Source: Corynebacterium sp. CNJ-954
GTDB lineage: Bacteria > Actinomycetota > Actinomycetes > Mycobacteriales > Mycobacteriaceae
Assembly (NCBI RefSeq): GCF_001942345.1
Contig: NZ_MKKI01000033.1
Coordinates: 124,001-188,000 of the forward strand
Length of the DNA stretch: 64,000 nt
Reading direction: 5' to 3'
A model generated the notes under the pieces. The model was given only the letters and a program-made list of their open reading frames with translations. It was not told the DNA's origin and searched no databases. Every line of letters begins with the position of its first letter. The first letter of the stretch is position 1. This document shows positions 53,423 through 62,718 of the stretch, one piece after another. A program made the translations under genes and the position numbers.

Positions 53423-54643
53423 GTGGCCCAGAAGGAGTGGATCGACAAGGACTACTACGCCGACCTCGGCGTGTCGTCCACCGCGGAGGCCGACGAAATC
53501 AAGAAGGCCTACCGCAAGATCGCGCGGGAGAACCACCCCGACGCACACCCGGGGGACACCGCGGCCGAGAACCGGTTCAAGACCGCCTCGGAGGCCTACT
53601 CGGTACTCGGTGACAAGGACAAGCGCGCCGAGTACGACGAACTGAAGCAGATGGTCGCCAGCGGTGGCTACGGTGCTCCGGGCGGCGGTTTCGGTGGGTT
53701 CGGAGGCGCGCCCGGCGGTGCCGGGGGCACTGGCCGCCCTGGAGGCGCCGGCGGTTTCGACGGTTTCGACCTGGGGGACCTCTTCAACCGTGCCGGTGGT
53801 GGTGGCGGTGCCGGTGGAGGTTTCAGTGACGTCTTCGGCGACATGTTCGGCGGCGGTTCCCGCGGGTCCGGCACCCGCACCCAGCGACGGACCCGTGGTG
53901 CGGACGTCGAGACGGAGATCACCCTGGACTTCCGCGAGGCGACCAAGGGTGTCACCGTCCCGATCCGTCTGACCAGCCCGGCAGCATGTACGACCTGCCA
54001 CGGCTCCGGTGCGACTCCGGGGACGTCGAGCTCCCGGTGCGGCACCTGTTCCGGGACCGGTGTGGTGTCGGAGAACCGTGGTGCGTTCGGCTTCTCCCGC
54101 CCCTGCTCCGACTGCAACGGCACCGGCACCCGGATCGAGGACCCGTGCCACGACTGCTCGGGGACCGGCCGGATCACCCGCACCCGGACGATCACCGTGC
54201 GCGTGCCCGCCGGTGTCGTCGACGGACAGAAGGTCCGCCTCGCCGGCCAGGGTGAGGCGGGCGAGCGCGGGCGTCCCGCCGGTGACCTGTTCGTCACCGT
54301 TCACGTCCGGCCCGATGACCTCTTCACCCGCAACGGTGACGACCTGAAGATGACCGTGCCGGTCAGCTTCACCGAACTCGCGCTCGGTGGGGCGGTCACT
54401 GTGCCGACGCTGGACACCCGCGTGCGGGTGAAGATCCCGGCGGGAACCGCGGACGGGACGACGCTGCGTATCCGTGGCCGCGGTGTCACCAAGCGCAACG
54501 GTGCGTCCGGTGACCTGCTGGTGACGGTGAAGGTCGCGGTGCCGAAGAATCTCGACGAGGGCGCGGCGAGTGCGTTGCGTCACTACGCTGAGGAAGAGAA
54601 ACGAACCGGTTTCGACCCCCGTGCGGGCTGGTCCGGCAACTGA
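53423..54643 (+). CDS. dnaJ: Co-chaperone DnaJ (Hsp40, class I)
   Basis: 406 residues from GTG 53423 behind GAGGAACC. The J domain has the HPD tripeptide at residues 38-40. A Gly/Phe-rich region ([15 protein letters not shown]...FGDMFGGG) follows, then four CxxCxGxG zinc motifs ([32 protein letters not shown]) and the C-terminal client-binding domain. It delivers clients to DnaK and stimulates its ATPase. In this window it is separated from grpE by a 5-kb opposite-strand module and is paired with hspR only. Confidence 0.97.
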   Translation: MAQKEWIDKDYYADLGVSSTAEADEIKKAYRKIARENHPDAHPGDTAAENRFKTASEAYSVLGDKDKRAEYDELKQMVASGGYGAPGGGFGGFGGAPGGAGGTGRPGGAGGFDGFDLGDLFNRAGGGGGAGGGFSDVFGDMFGGGSRGSGTRTQRRTRGADVETEITLDFREATKGVTVPIRLTSPAACTTCHGSGATPGTSSSRCGTCSGTGVVSENRGAFGFSRPCSDCNGTGTRIEDPCHDCSGTGRITRTRTITVRVPAGVVDGQKVRLAGQGEAGERGRPAGDLFVTVHVRPDDLFTRNGDDLKMTVPVSFTELALGGAVTVPTLDTRVRVKIPAGTADGTTLRIRGRGVTKRNGASGDLLVTVKVAVPKNLDEGAASALRHYAEEEKRTGFDPRAGWSGN

Positions 54644-54663
54644 CAGACAGCTGGTGATTGAAG

Positions 54664-55137
54664 ATGAGTGACAGGAACGGAGACGTTCCGGGCGAATCCC
54701 GGGAGGTGTTCGTGATCTCCGTCGCCGCGGAGATCACGGGGATGCACGCACAGACCCTGCGCACCTATGACAGGTTGGGGCTGGTCTCACCCGAGCGGAC
54801 CAGCGGCGGCGGTCGCCGCTATTCCCGTGACGACATCGAGCAGCTGCTGGAGATCCAGCGGCTCAGCCACGACGAGGGGGTGAACCTCGCCGGGATCAAG
54901 GCGATCATCGACCTCCAGAACCAGGTCCGGGATCTGAAGGACGAGGTGGACGTGCTGCAGTTGAGGCTAGCAAACGCCGAGCAGAACTCCGGTCAGGCGG
55001 CGCGGGGTGGTCGCCGCGGCGAGATCGTCCACGTCCCACGCTCCACCGCTGTGGTGCTGTGGGAGCAGCGTCGCCGCCGGGGGCGGGGATCCTCGTCGTC
55101 CGGGTCGTCGGGATCGCCGGACGACCCGAAGCGCTGA
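54664..55137 (+). CDS. hspR: Heat-shock repressor HspR (MerR family)
   Basis: 157 residues from ATG 54664; TTG 54658 in frame is possible. The winged helix shows VFVISVAAEITGMHAQTLRTY, DRLGLVSPERTSGGGRRYS and DDIEQLLEIQRLSHDEGVNLAGIK, followed by a coiled coil LQNQVRDLKDEVDVLQLRLA and a basic tail. HspR binds HAIR sequences with DnaK as co-repressor and shuts off dnaK; matching HAIR sites lie at 45.44-45.52 kb. It follows dnaJ after 20 bp. Confidence 0.95.
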   Translation: MSDRNGDVPGESREVFVISVAAEITGMHAQTLRTYDRLGLVSPERTSGGGRRYSRDDIEQLLEIQRLSHDEGVNLAGIKAIIDLQNQVRDLKDEVDVLQLRLANAEQNSGQAARGGRRGEIVHVPRSTAVVLWEQRRRRGRGSSSSGSSGSPDDPKR

Positions 55138-55189
55138 GCGGGCCGCTGGTTCTTCACTGAGGTTGTCGCCGGCACTGCTGTGTCAGATA

Positions 55190-55260
55190 TCGCACTCCAT
55201 CATCAACTTCAGAAAATCTGACCTGGCGTTTTGGCATGTTAAGCACCTTATGGAGTGCGA
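55190..55260. repeat. Inverted repeat in an AT-richer spacer after hspR
   Basis: TCGCACTCCAT (55190-55200) and its exact complement ATGGAGTGCGA (55250-55260) flank 49 nt that include another short palindrome (TCAGA-AAA-TCTGA). The spacer is AT-richer than its surroundings. Confidence 0.6.
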
Positions 55261-55314
55261 ATGTTAACTGCCCTCTGGCCGGAGGAATTCTCCGGGGGCG
55301 TTCGTCCGTGAGTC

Positions 55315-55497
55315 TCATGTGTGCGGCGGAAGGTGCGCAGTGCGATCGAAGATCGCGGGGTTGTCGCTGAACCTGGCTTCACGCTCGATCAACTCCAGGA
55401 GATACGCCTGGACACTCTTCCCCTGCCGTCGCGCCTGTTCGGCGATGCGGTCGCGGGTGTCTTCCGGGACGTCGCGAATCTGGAGCGAGACGGTCAT
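55315..55497 (-). CDS. FitA/VapB-like ribbon-helix-helix antitoxin, no toxin partner seen
   Basis: 60 residues: MTVSLQIRDVPEDTRDRIAE forms the DNA-binding strand and helix, RRQGKSVQAYLLELIEREAR the second helix, followed by a toxin-wrapping tail. This is the FitA-type antitoxin pattern. Normally a PIN-domain VapC/FitB follows with an ATGA overlap; an ATGA is present here, but the frame after it (to 55157) is only 54 codons and lacks PIN residues. The toxin gene therefore seems lost, leaving an orphan antitoxin or repressor. Confidence 0.75.
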   Translation of the reverse strand: MTVSLQIRDVPEDTRDRIAEQARRQGKSVQAYLLELIEREARFSDNPAIFDRTAHLPPHT

Positions 55498-55533
55498 GCA
55501 TGTATTATATATGCGCCTGCGAGCGAGTGGCTC

Positions 55534-57051
55534 CTACAGGCTCAGCGTCCCCTGGACGATCAGCACCACCGCAATGACCGCCGCCACGGTGACGCCGACG
55601 GCTATGACCCATTCGAAGGCGTTGAACACGCGTCCGCCGGCGCGGCGGCGCGTGACGATGTAGGCCACCATGCCCGGGACGATCAGCACCATGCCCATCA
55701 GGACGTACTTCACGTCCGCGGCGTAGAACAGCCACAGGGAGTACACGAACGCCAGGACACCGATCAGCAGGTGCCGACGGTTGGTCGAGCCTCCCACCGT
55801 CGGGCCGGAGAGGTCGAACTTCGTGCCGGCATCCGGGTGGGATATTCCTTCACCCCGGGTGCACAGGAAGATCAGGTACAGCGCCGAGAACAGGTAGGGG
55901 ATCAGGTACAGCGACGTCGCCAGCTGGACCATCGTGGTGTAGGCGGACTCGTTGAGGTAGAAGATCACGATGAACAGCTGGATCACGATCGCCGAGAACA
56001 GCTGGGCGACGACCGGGGCACCACGACCGTTGACGTACCCCAGCTTGCGGGGGAGCAGACCGTCCTGCGCCATCAGGGTGATCGGCTCGGCGCACAGCAT
56101 CTGCCAGGAGACGTAGGCGCCCAGCACGGAGATGCACAGGCCGATGGAGACCAGCCCGGCGCCCCAGGGGCCGACGACGATCTCGAGGACCTCCGCCATG
56201 GAGTTGTCACCCATCGCGGCGAGTTCTTCGCGGGGCGCCACCCCGTAGGACAGGAAACTGACCATGACCAGCAGCAGGAAGACGGTGAGGAAGCCCAGCA
56301 GAGTCGCCATCGAGACGTCCTTGCGGCGGCGTGCCCGGCGTGAGTACGTGGATGCGCCCTCCACACCGATGAATGCCCACACCGTGAACAACATCATGCC
56401 CTTGACCTGGTCGGACAGGCTGGCTGCCTCATCGGCGTTGTCGCCGAAGGTGTTCGCCGACCCCCAGAAGTCGGCGGTGAAGATCTCGGTGTGGAACCCG
56501 GCGAAGACCAGGATCCCGAGGAACGCGAGAATCGGCAGGAGTTTCGCCGCGGTCGTGACGACGTTCAGGACGGCTGCCTGGCGTACTCCCCGTGACAGTG
56601 CCAGGAAGATCACCCAGTTCAGTCCCGACACGAAGAACGCCTGGACGAGTGACTGGCCGTCGGCGAAGAGGGGGAGGAAGTGGCCGAGCGAGCCGAAGAA
56701 CAGGGTGGCGTAGCCGACCTGGGCGATGATGCTGCCCAGCCAGTACCCCCAGCCGGAGGCGAACCCGACGAAGTCGCCGAGACCGCCCCGCACGTAGCTG
56801 TACACCCCGGAGTCCAGGTTCGGCTTGCGCTGCGCCAACGCCTGGAAGACGAAGGCCACGCACAACATACCGATACCGGTGATCAGCCAGCCGATGACCG
56901 CGGCACCCGGCGAGGCTACCGCGGAGATGTTCTGCGGCAGGGCGAAGATGCCCGCGCCGACGCAGGATCCGACGATGAGGGAGACCAGGGTCGGCAGCCG
57001 GACAGTGTCCCGTCGGGGCAGTGTGCCGGGGTCTGAGGTGGTGTCAGTCAC
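55534..57051 (-). CDS. APC-superfamily basic amino acid permease (LysI/ArcD-like)
   Basis: 505 residues, about thirteen helices. TLVSLIVGSCVGAGIFALPQNI contains the GxGIF helix-1 motif for the amino acid carboxylate. KPNLDSGVYSYVRGGLGDFVGF and VEGASTYSRRARRRKDV are characteristic of the lysine permease / arginine-ornithine antiporter branch. It probably exchanges or imports lysine, arginine or ornithine. The start is GTG 57051 with TACTCT 8 nt upstream. It is followed on the minus strand by the orphan antitoxin gene and lies 22 bp after the iminopeptidase-family gene. Confidence 0.87.
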   Translation of the reverse strand: MTDTTSDPGTLPRRDTVRLPTLVSLIVGSCVGAGIFALPQNISAVASPGAAVIGWLITGIGMLCVAFVFQALAQRKPNLDSGVYSYVRGGLGDFVGFASGWGYWLGSIIAQVGYATLFFGSLGHFLPLFADGQSLVQAFFVSGLNWVIFLALSRGVRQAAVLNVVTTAAKLLPILAFLGILVFAGFHTEIFTADFWGSANTFGDNADEAASLSDQVKGMMLFTVWAFIGVEGASTYSRRARRRKDVSMATLLGFLTVFLLLVMVSFLSYGVAPREELAAMGDNSMAEVLEIVVGPWGAGLVSIGLCISVLGAYVSWQMLCAEPITLMAQDGLLPRKLGYVNGRGAPVVAQLFSAIVIQLFIVIFYLNESAYTTMVQLATSLYLIPYLFSALYLIFLCTRGEGISHPDAGTKFDLSGPTVGGSTNRRHLLIGVLAFVYSLWLFYAADVKYVLMGMVLIVPGMVAYIVTRRRAGGRVFNAFEWVIAVGVTVAAVIAVVLIVQGTLSL

Positions 57052-57072
57052 GGGGAGACAGAGTATCCCGGA

Positions 57073-58452
57073 TCAGTGATCTTTCACCAGCGCGCGCAGA
57101 TGGCGCAGGATAGCGGCACCGTCCTGGCTGATTCCGTTGTGTTCCCAGCGGTTGGTGACGTGGGGACGCAGCCCCCGGATCGTCGAGGCGGTGTCCATCG
57201 ACAGTTCGAAGGGGACGAAGATGTCGTCGAGGTAGACGGCGGCGGCGGTCGGGACGCTGGTCTGCTGCAGCTGGTCGGCGTCGTAGAGGGGCGTCCAGTC
57301 GTCCTTTGCCGCGAGCAGGTCGGCGACTGCCTTCCACGGGCGCAGCGCCGGATCTTCCTCGAACTGCCAGGGGAAGAAGTGCTCTGCGGTGAGGTACAGG
57401 GGGCTGTCGGCGCTTGCGGTGTTCTCCGCGAAACCGGGGATCTGTTCGCGGATGCGGTGGGCCGACCAGTTCGTGGCGGCGTCGATGCCGTAGATCGACT
57501 CGTGCATCACCCCGTACAGCGGGGCGTCCGACACGCTGAGGTGGTCGGCCAGTTCGCTGAGGAACGGAGTGCGTAGGCGACGGCGTCCCACCGCACCCGG
57601 GCTGCCGGGGACCGTACGGAAGGGATCTTCCAGCAGGTAGGACAGCATGTCGAACCCTCCCGTCCGGCCGAGGTTCATGCCGACGGTACGGAACCTACGC
57701 GACGTCAGCCGTTCGCCGGTCGGCAGCGTCTCCTCGGTGTCGTCCAGGTGACGGCAGATCTCGGCCACGCGGTGTTCCGCCCAGGGGAAGCGCGCATAGA
57801 AGCGGTCGTTTCGTATGGCGGTCTTCGCGAATGTGGCGCGGTAGATGTCGTCCACCCGGGTGTGCGGGTCGTTGACATAGCCGGGCAGTCCACCGGTGAA
57901 GAAGGCCTCACGGACGCCTTCGGGGCGGAGGGAAAGGTAGGAGGTGATGCAGAACCCGCCGAAGGACTGGCCCAACAGCGTCCAGGGATCTTCGCCGAGC
58001 GCCCGGCGAAGCAGTTCGGCGTCCTCCACGATGCTGTCGGCACGCAGGTGGGTGAGGTACTCGGCCTGGTCCTGGGGCGTGGGGCCGAGCGCTTCGGGAG
58101 CTGCGACATCGACGGGTGTCGAGCGGCCTGTGCCGCGCTGGTCGAACAGGATCACCCGGTAGTGGTTGAGTGCCTCGCCGAGCCACCCCGACAGGGATCC
58201 GCCGTCACCGGGCGCCACGGGGCGGGGCGCTCCGTGGCCGGGACCGCCCTGGAGGAACAGCAGCACGGGACGGCCCTCGCCGCCGTCCGGTACGTACTCG
58301 CGGGCGTAGACCTCGATGGTGCGGGGGTCCGGGGAGCGGTGGACCAGCGGCGCGGTGAGGACGTGTTCCCGGACGGAGTGTCCGTGGCGGCGGGTCGAGG
58401 TCGACCGGAGATCGGGGGAGGCAGTGGAGGCGGTGGAGACGCTGGGTGTCAT
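57073..58452 (-). CDS. Proline iminopeptidase-family alpha/beta hydrolase (S33)
   Basis: 459 residues. VLLFLQGGPGHGAPRP gives the HGGP-like oxyanion motif (here QGGPG), ILFDQRGTGRSTPVD is typical of S33, and the nucleophile is in WTLLGQSFGGFCITSYL (GQSFGG). Asp lies in YLDDIFVP and a His in LRPHVTNRWEHNGI. It releases N-terminal proline or other residues from short peptides in the cytoplasm. GGAG precedes the ATG. The downstream permease gene, 22 bp away, may share its mRNA, linking peptide use and amino acid exchange. Confidence 0.85.
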   Translation of the reverse strand: MTPSVSTASTASPDLRSTSTRRHGHSVREHVLTAPLVHRSPDPRTIEVYAREYVPDGGEGRPVLLFLQGGPGHGAPRPVAPGDGGSLSGWLGEALNHYRVILFDQRGTGRSTPVDVAAPEALGPTPQDQAEYLTHLRADSIVEDAELLRRALGEDPWTLLGQSFGGFCITSYLSLRPEGVREAFFTGGLPGYVNDPHTRVDDIYRATFAKTAIRNDRFYARFPWAEHRVAEICRHLDDTEETLPTGERLTSRRFRTVGMNLGRTGGFDMLSYLLEDPFRTVPGSPGAVGRRRLRTPFLSELADHLSVSDAPLYGVMHESIYGIDAATNWSAHRIREQIPGFAENTASADSPLYLTAEHFFPWQFEEDPALRPWKAVADLLAAKDDWTPLYDADQLQQTSVPTAAAVYLDDIFVPFELSMDTASTIRGLRPHVTNRWEHNGISQDGAAILRHLRALVKDH

Positions 58453-58615
58453 GCTCTCCAGTCTTACCGGAGCGGGTGGACCTGGAGTGGTCCCGGGGAC
58501 GGTTCCCCGGCGGGGCTCTGGGCGATCGCTCCCGTCCTGTCAGCCCTGTCCGACGGGAAATTGTTCTTACCCAGTGCACGCATTCTCCCCGGGAGTGTGC
58601 ACCGGCCTAGAACTA
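58453..58615. other. Spacer with a possible weak terminator
   Basis: A loose hairpin (GTGCAC words at about 58575 and 58596 around TCTCCCCGGGAG) lies between the amidohydrolase stop and the iminopeptidase start. No gene seen. Confidence 0.3.
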
Positions 58616-60277
58616 TTAGTTCGGGGCGAGCACCCCGTCGGAATCGAAGAGGAACTCCCCGCCGACCATGGTCGCGCGCACCTGGATGTCCTTGATGTGG
58701 CTCGGTTCGACCTCGTCGATCGGGTCGGACAGGACGACGAGATCCGCCAGTTTCCCCGGCTCCAGCGTCCCCTTGGTGTCCTCCTCATGTACCGCGTAGG
58801 CCGATCCGTGGGTGTAGGCACGGAGGGCCTGATGTGCGGTCAGCGACTCCTGCGGCCCGATATGTACGCCCCCCGCGGACCGACGGTTCACCATGTCGTG
58901 GATGCTCAGGATCGCCTCACCGGGTACCACAGGTGCATCGGTGGATCCTGGTAGTTCGACGCCTGCATCCACGAAGCTCCGCATCCGGTAGGCGAGGTCG
59001 AGGCGGTCTGCGCCCAGTGCGGCTTCGAAGCCGTCACCGAGTTCAGAGAGGAACCTGCCCTGCGGGACGGGGATGTGACCGCCGGTGATGATGCGGGAGA
59101 CCTGTTCGTCGGATGCCACTGCGACATGCTCGAGGCGGTGCCTCACATCCGTCCGGGGATGCAGGCGTTGGGCTTCGGCGTAGGCATCGAGTACTTCGTC
59201 GAGGGCCCGGTCGCCGATGGCGTGCGCCGCAATCTGCCAACCGTTGCGGTGCGCGGTGATCAGCAGACGCCGCATCTCGTCCTCGTCCCACTGAAGGAGC
59301 CCCGCGTTGCCGGGTGTGTCGTGGTAGTCGCAGCACATCGCGGCAGTGCGCCCGATCAGGGAGCCGTCGCTCATGATCTTGACCGGGCCGAGTCGTAGCC
59401 GGTCGTCGCCGAGGCCGGACCGGATTCCGAGGTCGATTCCCCAGCCTTCCTCGAGCCCGTCGACCCCGATGTCGCCGAGGTCGTGGAGGGCGTCGATGTA
59501 CGGCATGAGAGTCAGGCGGGTGGTCAGCAGACCCCGGTCCCTGACTTCCTGGTAAGCGCGGATGTCGGCGGGACCGTGTCCGATCATCGTCCCGGAGACA
59601 CCCGGTTCGGTCACGCTGGTGATCCCGTTCTGAAGACACCAGCGGGACGCGGCGGCGAGCCCGTCGATCAGGTCCTCCTGGGGGACCGGGCGCAGGACGT
59701 GCGTGACCAGTGTCATCGCCTGTTCCTGCAGGAGGCCGTTGAAGGTGCCGTCGTCCCGCCGTCCGAGTGCGCCGCCGTTCGGGCACGTCAGTTCTACGGC
59801 TGGATCGTGACCTGCCCGCCGCAACGCCTCTGAATTGACCACGGCCATGTGGTGGGAGTTGTGGAGCAGGTAGACAGGCCGCCCGCCGGCGATCTTGTCC
59901 AAGACCTCCAGGTCAGGATGCCGGTCGCCGAGTTTGTTCTGGTCGTACCCCTGCGCCATGACCCATGCGTCCTCCGGACGACGGGCGGCGTATTCCTTCA
60001 CCCGTCGGTAGAGCGTGTCCAGGTCGGGTGTCGTGGCCGGGGTGAGGTCAAGCTGGACCATTTCGAGTCCGAGCATGGAGAAGTGGAGATGTGCGTCATT
60101 GAAACCCGGGACGACAGGGGCGCCGTTGAGATCGATGCGTGTGTGTGCGTCGACGCCGGTGAGATCGTCGTCGAGGCCGACCACCCGCCCGTGCAGGATG
60201 CCGATCGTGTGGGCATGTGGCCTGGTCGCCGAAACCGTGGTGATGTTCGCATTCTCGATAATGGTGTCGATGTACAT
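58616..60277 (-). CDS. YtcJ-like metal-dependent amidohydrolase
   Basis: 553 residues from ATG 60277 (MYIDTIIENANITTVSATRP); GGAGG lies 7 nt before this ATG and only 1 nt before ATG 60283. VVPGFNDAHLHFSMLG carries the metal-binding His-X-His, LLHNSHHMAVVNSEALRRAG follows, IMSDGSLIGRTAAM is a family landmark, and QIAAHAIGDRALDEVLDAYA and HRLEHVAVAS give later metal His residues. ELPGSTDAPV supplies the catalytic Asp. It hydrolyses N-formyl, N-acyl or cyclic amides. The gene overlaps the transporter stop and is regulated together with it. Confidence 0.85.
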   Translation of the reverse strand: MYIDTIIENANITTVSATRPHAHTIGILHGRVVGLDDDLTGVDAHTRIDLNGAPVVPGFNDAHLHFSMLGLEMVQLDLTPATTPDLDTLYRRVKEYAARRPEDAWVMAQGYDQNKLGDRHPDLEVLDKIAGGRPVYLLHNSHHMAVVNSEALRRAGHDPAVELTCPNGGALGRRDDGTFNGLLQEQAMTLVTHVLRPVPQEDLIDGLAAASRWCLQNGITSVTEPGVSGTMIGHGPADIRAYQEVRDRGLLTTRLTLMPYIDALHDLGDIGVDGLEEGWGIDLGIRSGLGDDRLRLGPVKIMSDGSLIGRTAAMCCDYHDTPGNAGLLQWDEDEMRRLLITAHRNGWQIAAHAIGDRALDEVLDAYAEAQRLHPRTDVRHRLEHVAVASDEQVSRIITGGHIPVPQGRFLSELGDGFEAALGADRLDLAYRMRSFVDAGVELPGSTDAPVVPGEAILSIHDMVNRRSAGGVHIGPQESLTAHQALRAYTHGSAYAVHEEDTKGTLEPGKLADLVVLSDPIDEVEPSHIKDIQVRATMVGGEFLFDSDGVLAPN

Positions 60278-60279
60278 TC

Positions 60280-61692
60280 TCATGCCTCCATGGGGGAGTG
60301 TGGGGTGTCGGAGTTGGTGGAGTCGGTGGCTTTGGCGGCTTCGGCGGCACTGGCAGCATTGTCGACGTGCCGCTGCTGTCGCTCGGTGGCGGCGCTGAAG
60401 CCCGTGATCGCCGCGAGGGCCGCAACTCCGATGATGGTCACCAGGATCAGCACGATGTTGAATCCGGCGACGCCCTGCCAACCGACGGAGTTCAGGAACA
60501 ACTGCGCGAGCATGGGCGTCGTCCCGCCGATGAGCGTCGACGACGCCTGGTAGGCGAAGGAGACGCCGGTGTAGCGGACCTCAGGAGGGAACGCCTGAGC
60601 CAGGAACCCGGCGAGGACCGCGTAGTAACCCGCGCCCGCCATGTAGGACAGGTAGATGCCGACCGCAATCAGGACGAGGTTGCCCGTGTTCGCCATGAGG
60701 AACATCGGGATGACGAAGATCGCCTGTGCGACCAGGGAGACCACCATGAACCGGCTGCTTCCGATGCGCTCAGCGATACGTGTCGCCAGCGGTTGCCAGA
60801 GGAACTGGAGGACGGCCGCGCCCAGCAGGATGTTGAGCATGTGCTGTCGGTCGATGCTGAGACTGTTGGTGGCGTAGGAGAGCATGAAGGTGCTCACGAA
60901 GTAGGCCATGGCGATTCCGATCGCGCTGGCGAACACGGCCGCAACCGTCGGTTTCCAGTGGTCGCGGAGCAGTACAGCCAGGGGGATCTTGACCTGTGCG
61001 TTCTCTTCCTTTGCCCGGATGAACTCGGGGGACTCCTCCAGCCTGGTGCGGATGACAAGACCGATGATCACCAGGACGGCGGAGAGCAGGAAAGGAACCC
61101 GCCAGCCCCAGGCGATGAACTGGTCATTGGGAAGAAGCGCGATGAGGGAGAAGGCGGCAGTTGCGAGAATATTGCCGGCGGGAGATCCCTGCTGCACCCA
61201 CATCCCGCCCCGGACCGTCTTGCTCTTTGCGTCGGATTCGGAGGCGAGCAGGACGGCGCCGCCCCATTCCCCTCCCACACCGAATCCCTGGAGGGCACGG
61301 AAGAACACCAGGAGGACCGGAGCCCAGACGCCGATGGTGTCGGCGCCAGGCAGGATTCCGATGCAGAATGTCGCTGTTCCCATGATCAGCAGTGTCGCGA
61401 CCAGGGTGTTCTTTCTGCCGACCTTGTCGCCGAGGTGGCCGAAGACGATCGCGCCGACGGGGCGGGCGAGGAACCCGGACCAGAAGGTCGCGAACGACAG
61501 GAGGAGGGCGGTGCCTTGAGTCTGATGGGGGAAGAAGACCGGGCCGAATGCGAGTGCGGCGGCCGTGCTGTAGATGAAGAAGTCGTACCACTCCACGGTG
61601 GTCCCGAGAAACGCCGCGAAGCGTGCTTTCCCGGCCTGACTGCGGTGTCCGGTTGGGTCGCTTAGTCGTTGATCGTCGATGACGTGGGACAT
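60280..61692 (-). CDS. Metabolite:H+ symporter (MHS family MFS)
   Basis: 470 residues from ATG 61692. FLGTTVEWYDFFIYSTAAAL at helix 1 and FLARPVGAIVFGHLGDKVGRKNTLVATLLIMG (motif A) are signatures of MHS carriers for organic acids, betaines or aromatic acids. FFRALQGFGVGGEWGGAVLLASE is also diagnostic. It forms an operon with the YtcJ-like amidohydrolase (overlapping stop and start), so the imported compound is probably that enzyme's amide substrate or a related acid. The divergent LysR gene starts 111 bp away. Confidence 0.9.
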   Translation of the reverse strand: MSHVIDDQRLSDPTGHRSQAGKARFAAFLGTTVEWYDFFIYSTAAALAFGPVFFPHQTQGTALLLSFATFWSGFLARPVGAIVFGHLGDKVGRKNTLVATLLIMGTATFCIGILPGADTIGVWAPVLLVFFRALQGFGVGGEWGGAVLLASESDAKSKTVRGGMWVQQGSPAGNILATAAFSLIALLPNDQFIAWGWRVPFLLSAVLVIIGLVIRTRLEESPEFIRAKEENAQVKIPLAVLLRDHWKPTVAAVFASAIGIAMAYFVSTFMLSYATNSLSIDRQHMLNILLGAAVLQFLWQPLATRIAERIGSSRFMVVSLVAQAIFVIPMFLMANTGNLVLIAVGIYLSYMAGAGYYAVLAGFLAQAFPPEVRYTGVSFAYQASSTLIGGTTPMLAQLFLNSVGWQGVAGFNIVLILVTIIGVAALAAITGFSAATERQQRHVDNAASAAEAAKATDSTNSDTPHSPMEA

Positions 61693-61803
61693 CAGGTGCT
61701 CTCTTGTGAGTGAGGATAAACAGATTAACCAATTGTGAACCAGGTAACTCATGCAGTCGAATGCTATTTTTGTACTGATCCCATGCATTGGAGGCATATA
61801 CCC

Positions 61804-62694
61804 GTGGAACTCAGGACAGTGAAGTACTTCCTTGCCGTTGCCGAGGAAGAATCGGTGACCCGCGGTGCCGCTCGGATGCACATATCCCAGCCTGCGGTGT
61901 CCCGTCAGATCGCCGCGCTCGAGAAGGAACTGGGGACGGAGCTCTTCGAGCGTTCTCACGGCCGACTGAACCTGACCCACGCTGGCCGACGGTTACGGGT
62001 GATGGCCAACGATCTCGTCCGCCGCGAGGAGATGATGGCGGCAGCCACACGAGCTGAGCGTCCGACGGAGATGACGTTGAGGATCGTCGCGCAGGAGACC
62101 ACCGTCCTGCGGACGTTGACCCCCTTCACTGCGCAGCGTGGAGCAGAGCACCCTCTGGTGGACGCGGTCGAGAGCCGTCCTGCCGAGGTCTATGCGACTG
62201 TTCAGGAAACAGGCGCCGACCTCGGGGTGACCACGATCGCCCCTCCGGCAGACTGGGACTCCCGGAAGCTGTGTGACATCGGACTCACCGCCCAGGTCTG
62301 CAGTGGTCACCGGCTGTACGGGCAGAGCACCGTCGAGGTCGCTGACCTCGTCGATTACCAGTTGATCCTCATGGAGGATGCCTACGTGTCAAGGACACGG
62401 TTCGATGCGGCGGTGGTTGGTGTCGGGGCCCGGGTCAGGCAGCCGATCGTCATGCGGTCGGCTCCGATCGCCCAGGCGCATGCGGCGTCGGGACGGGGAG
62501 TCGCTGTCCTCACGGACGCTCCGGCACACGGACTGCATGCCGTCCACATTGTTCTCGACGGCGAACCGGTGACGATGAGCTTGTACGCAGGGTGGGATCC
62601 GGAGCACTACGCGAGGAACGTGATCTCGGCGTGGGCTGATGACTTCGGCTCATGGTTGCCGACGGCTGCGGAGAACGTCTACGCCGGGCGCTGA
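61804..62694 (+). CDS. LysR-family transcriptional regulator
   Basis: About 296 residues from GTG 61804 (VELRTVKYFLAVAEEESVTR); GGAGG lies 10 nt upstream. The winged helix continues AARMHISQPAVSRQIAALEKELG and ELFERSHGRLNLTHAGRRL. The effector domain (MTLRIVAQETTVLRTL, LGVTTIAPPADWDSRKL, GRGVAVLTDAP) is of the usual periplasmic-binding fold. It is divergent from the MHS transporter and amidohydrolase operon, whose local activator it should be. The inducer is unknown. Confidence 0.9.
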   Translation: MELRTVKYFLAVAEEESVTRGAARMHISQPAVSRQIAALEKELGTELFERSHGRLNLTHAGRRLRVMANDLVRREEMMAAATRAERPTEMTLRIVAQETTVLRTLTPFTAQRGAEHPLVDAVESRPAEVYATVQETGADLGVTTIAPPADWDSRKLCDIGLTAQVCSGHRLYGQSTVEVADLVDYQLILMEDAYVSRTRFDAAVVGVGARVRQPIVMRSAPIAQAHAASGRGVAVLTDAPAHGLHAVHIVLDGEPVTMSLYAGWDPEHYARNVISAWADDFGSWLPTAAENVYAGR

Positions 62695-62718
62695 GCCGCA
62701 GGCGGTAACGGAACACGG

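Noticed and set aside
60298..61665. 455-codon + strand frame opposite the MHS transporter
   Set aside because: Highly charged shadow; the minus strand has full transporter signatures.
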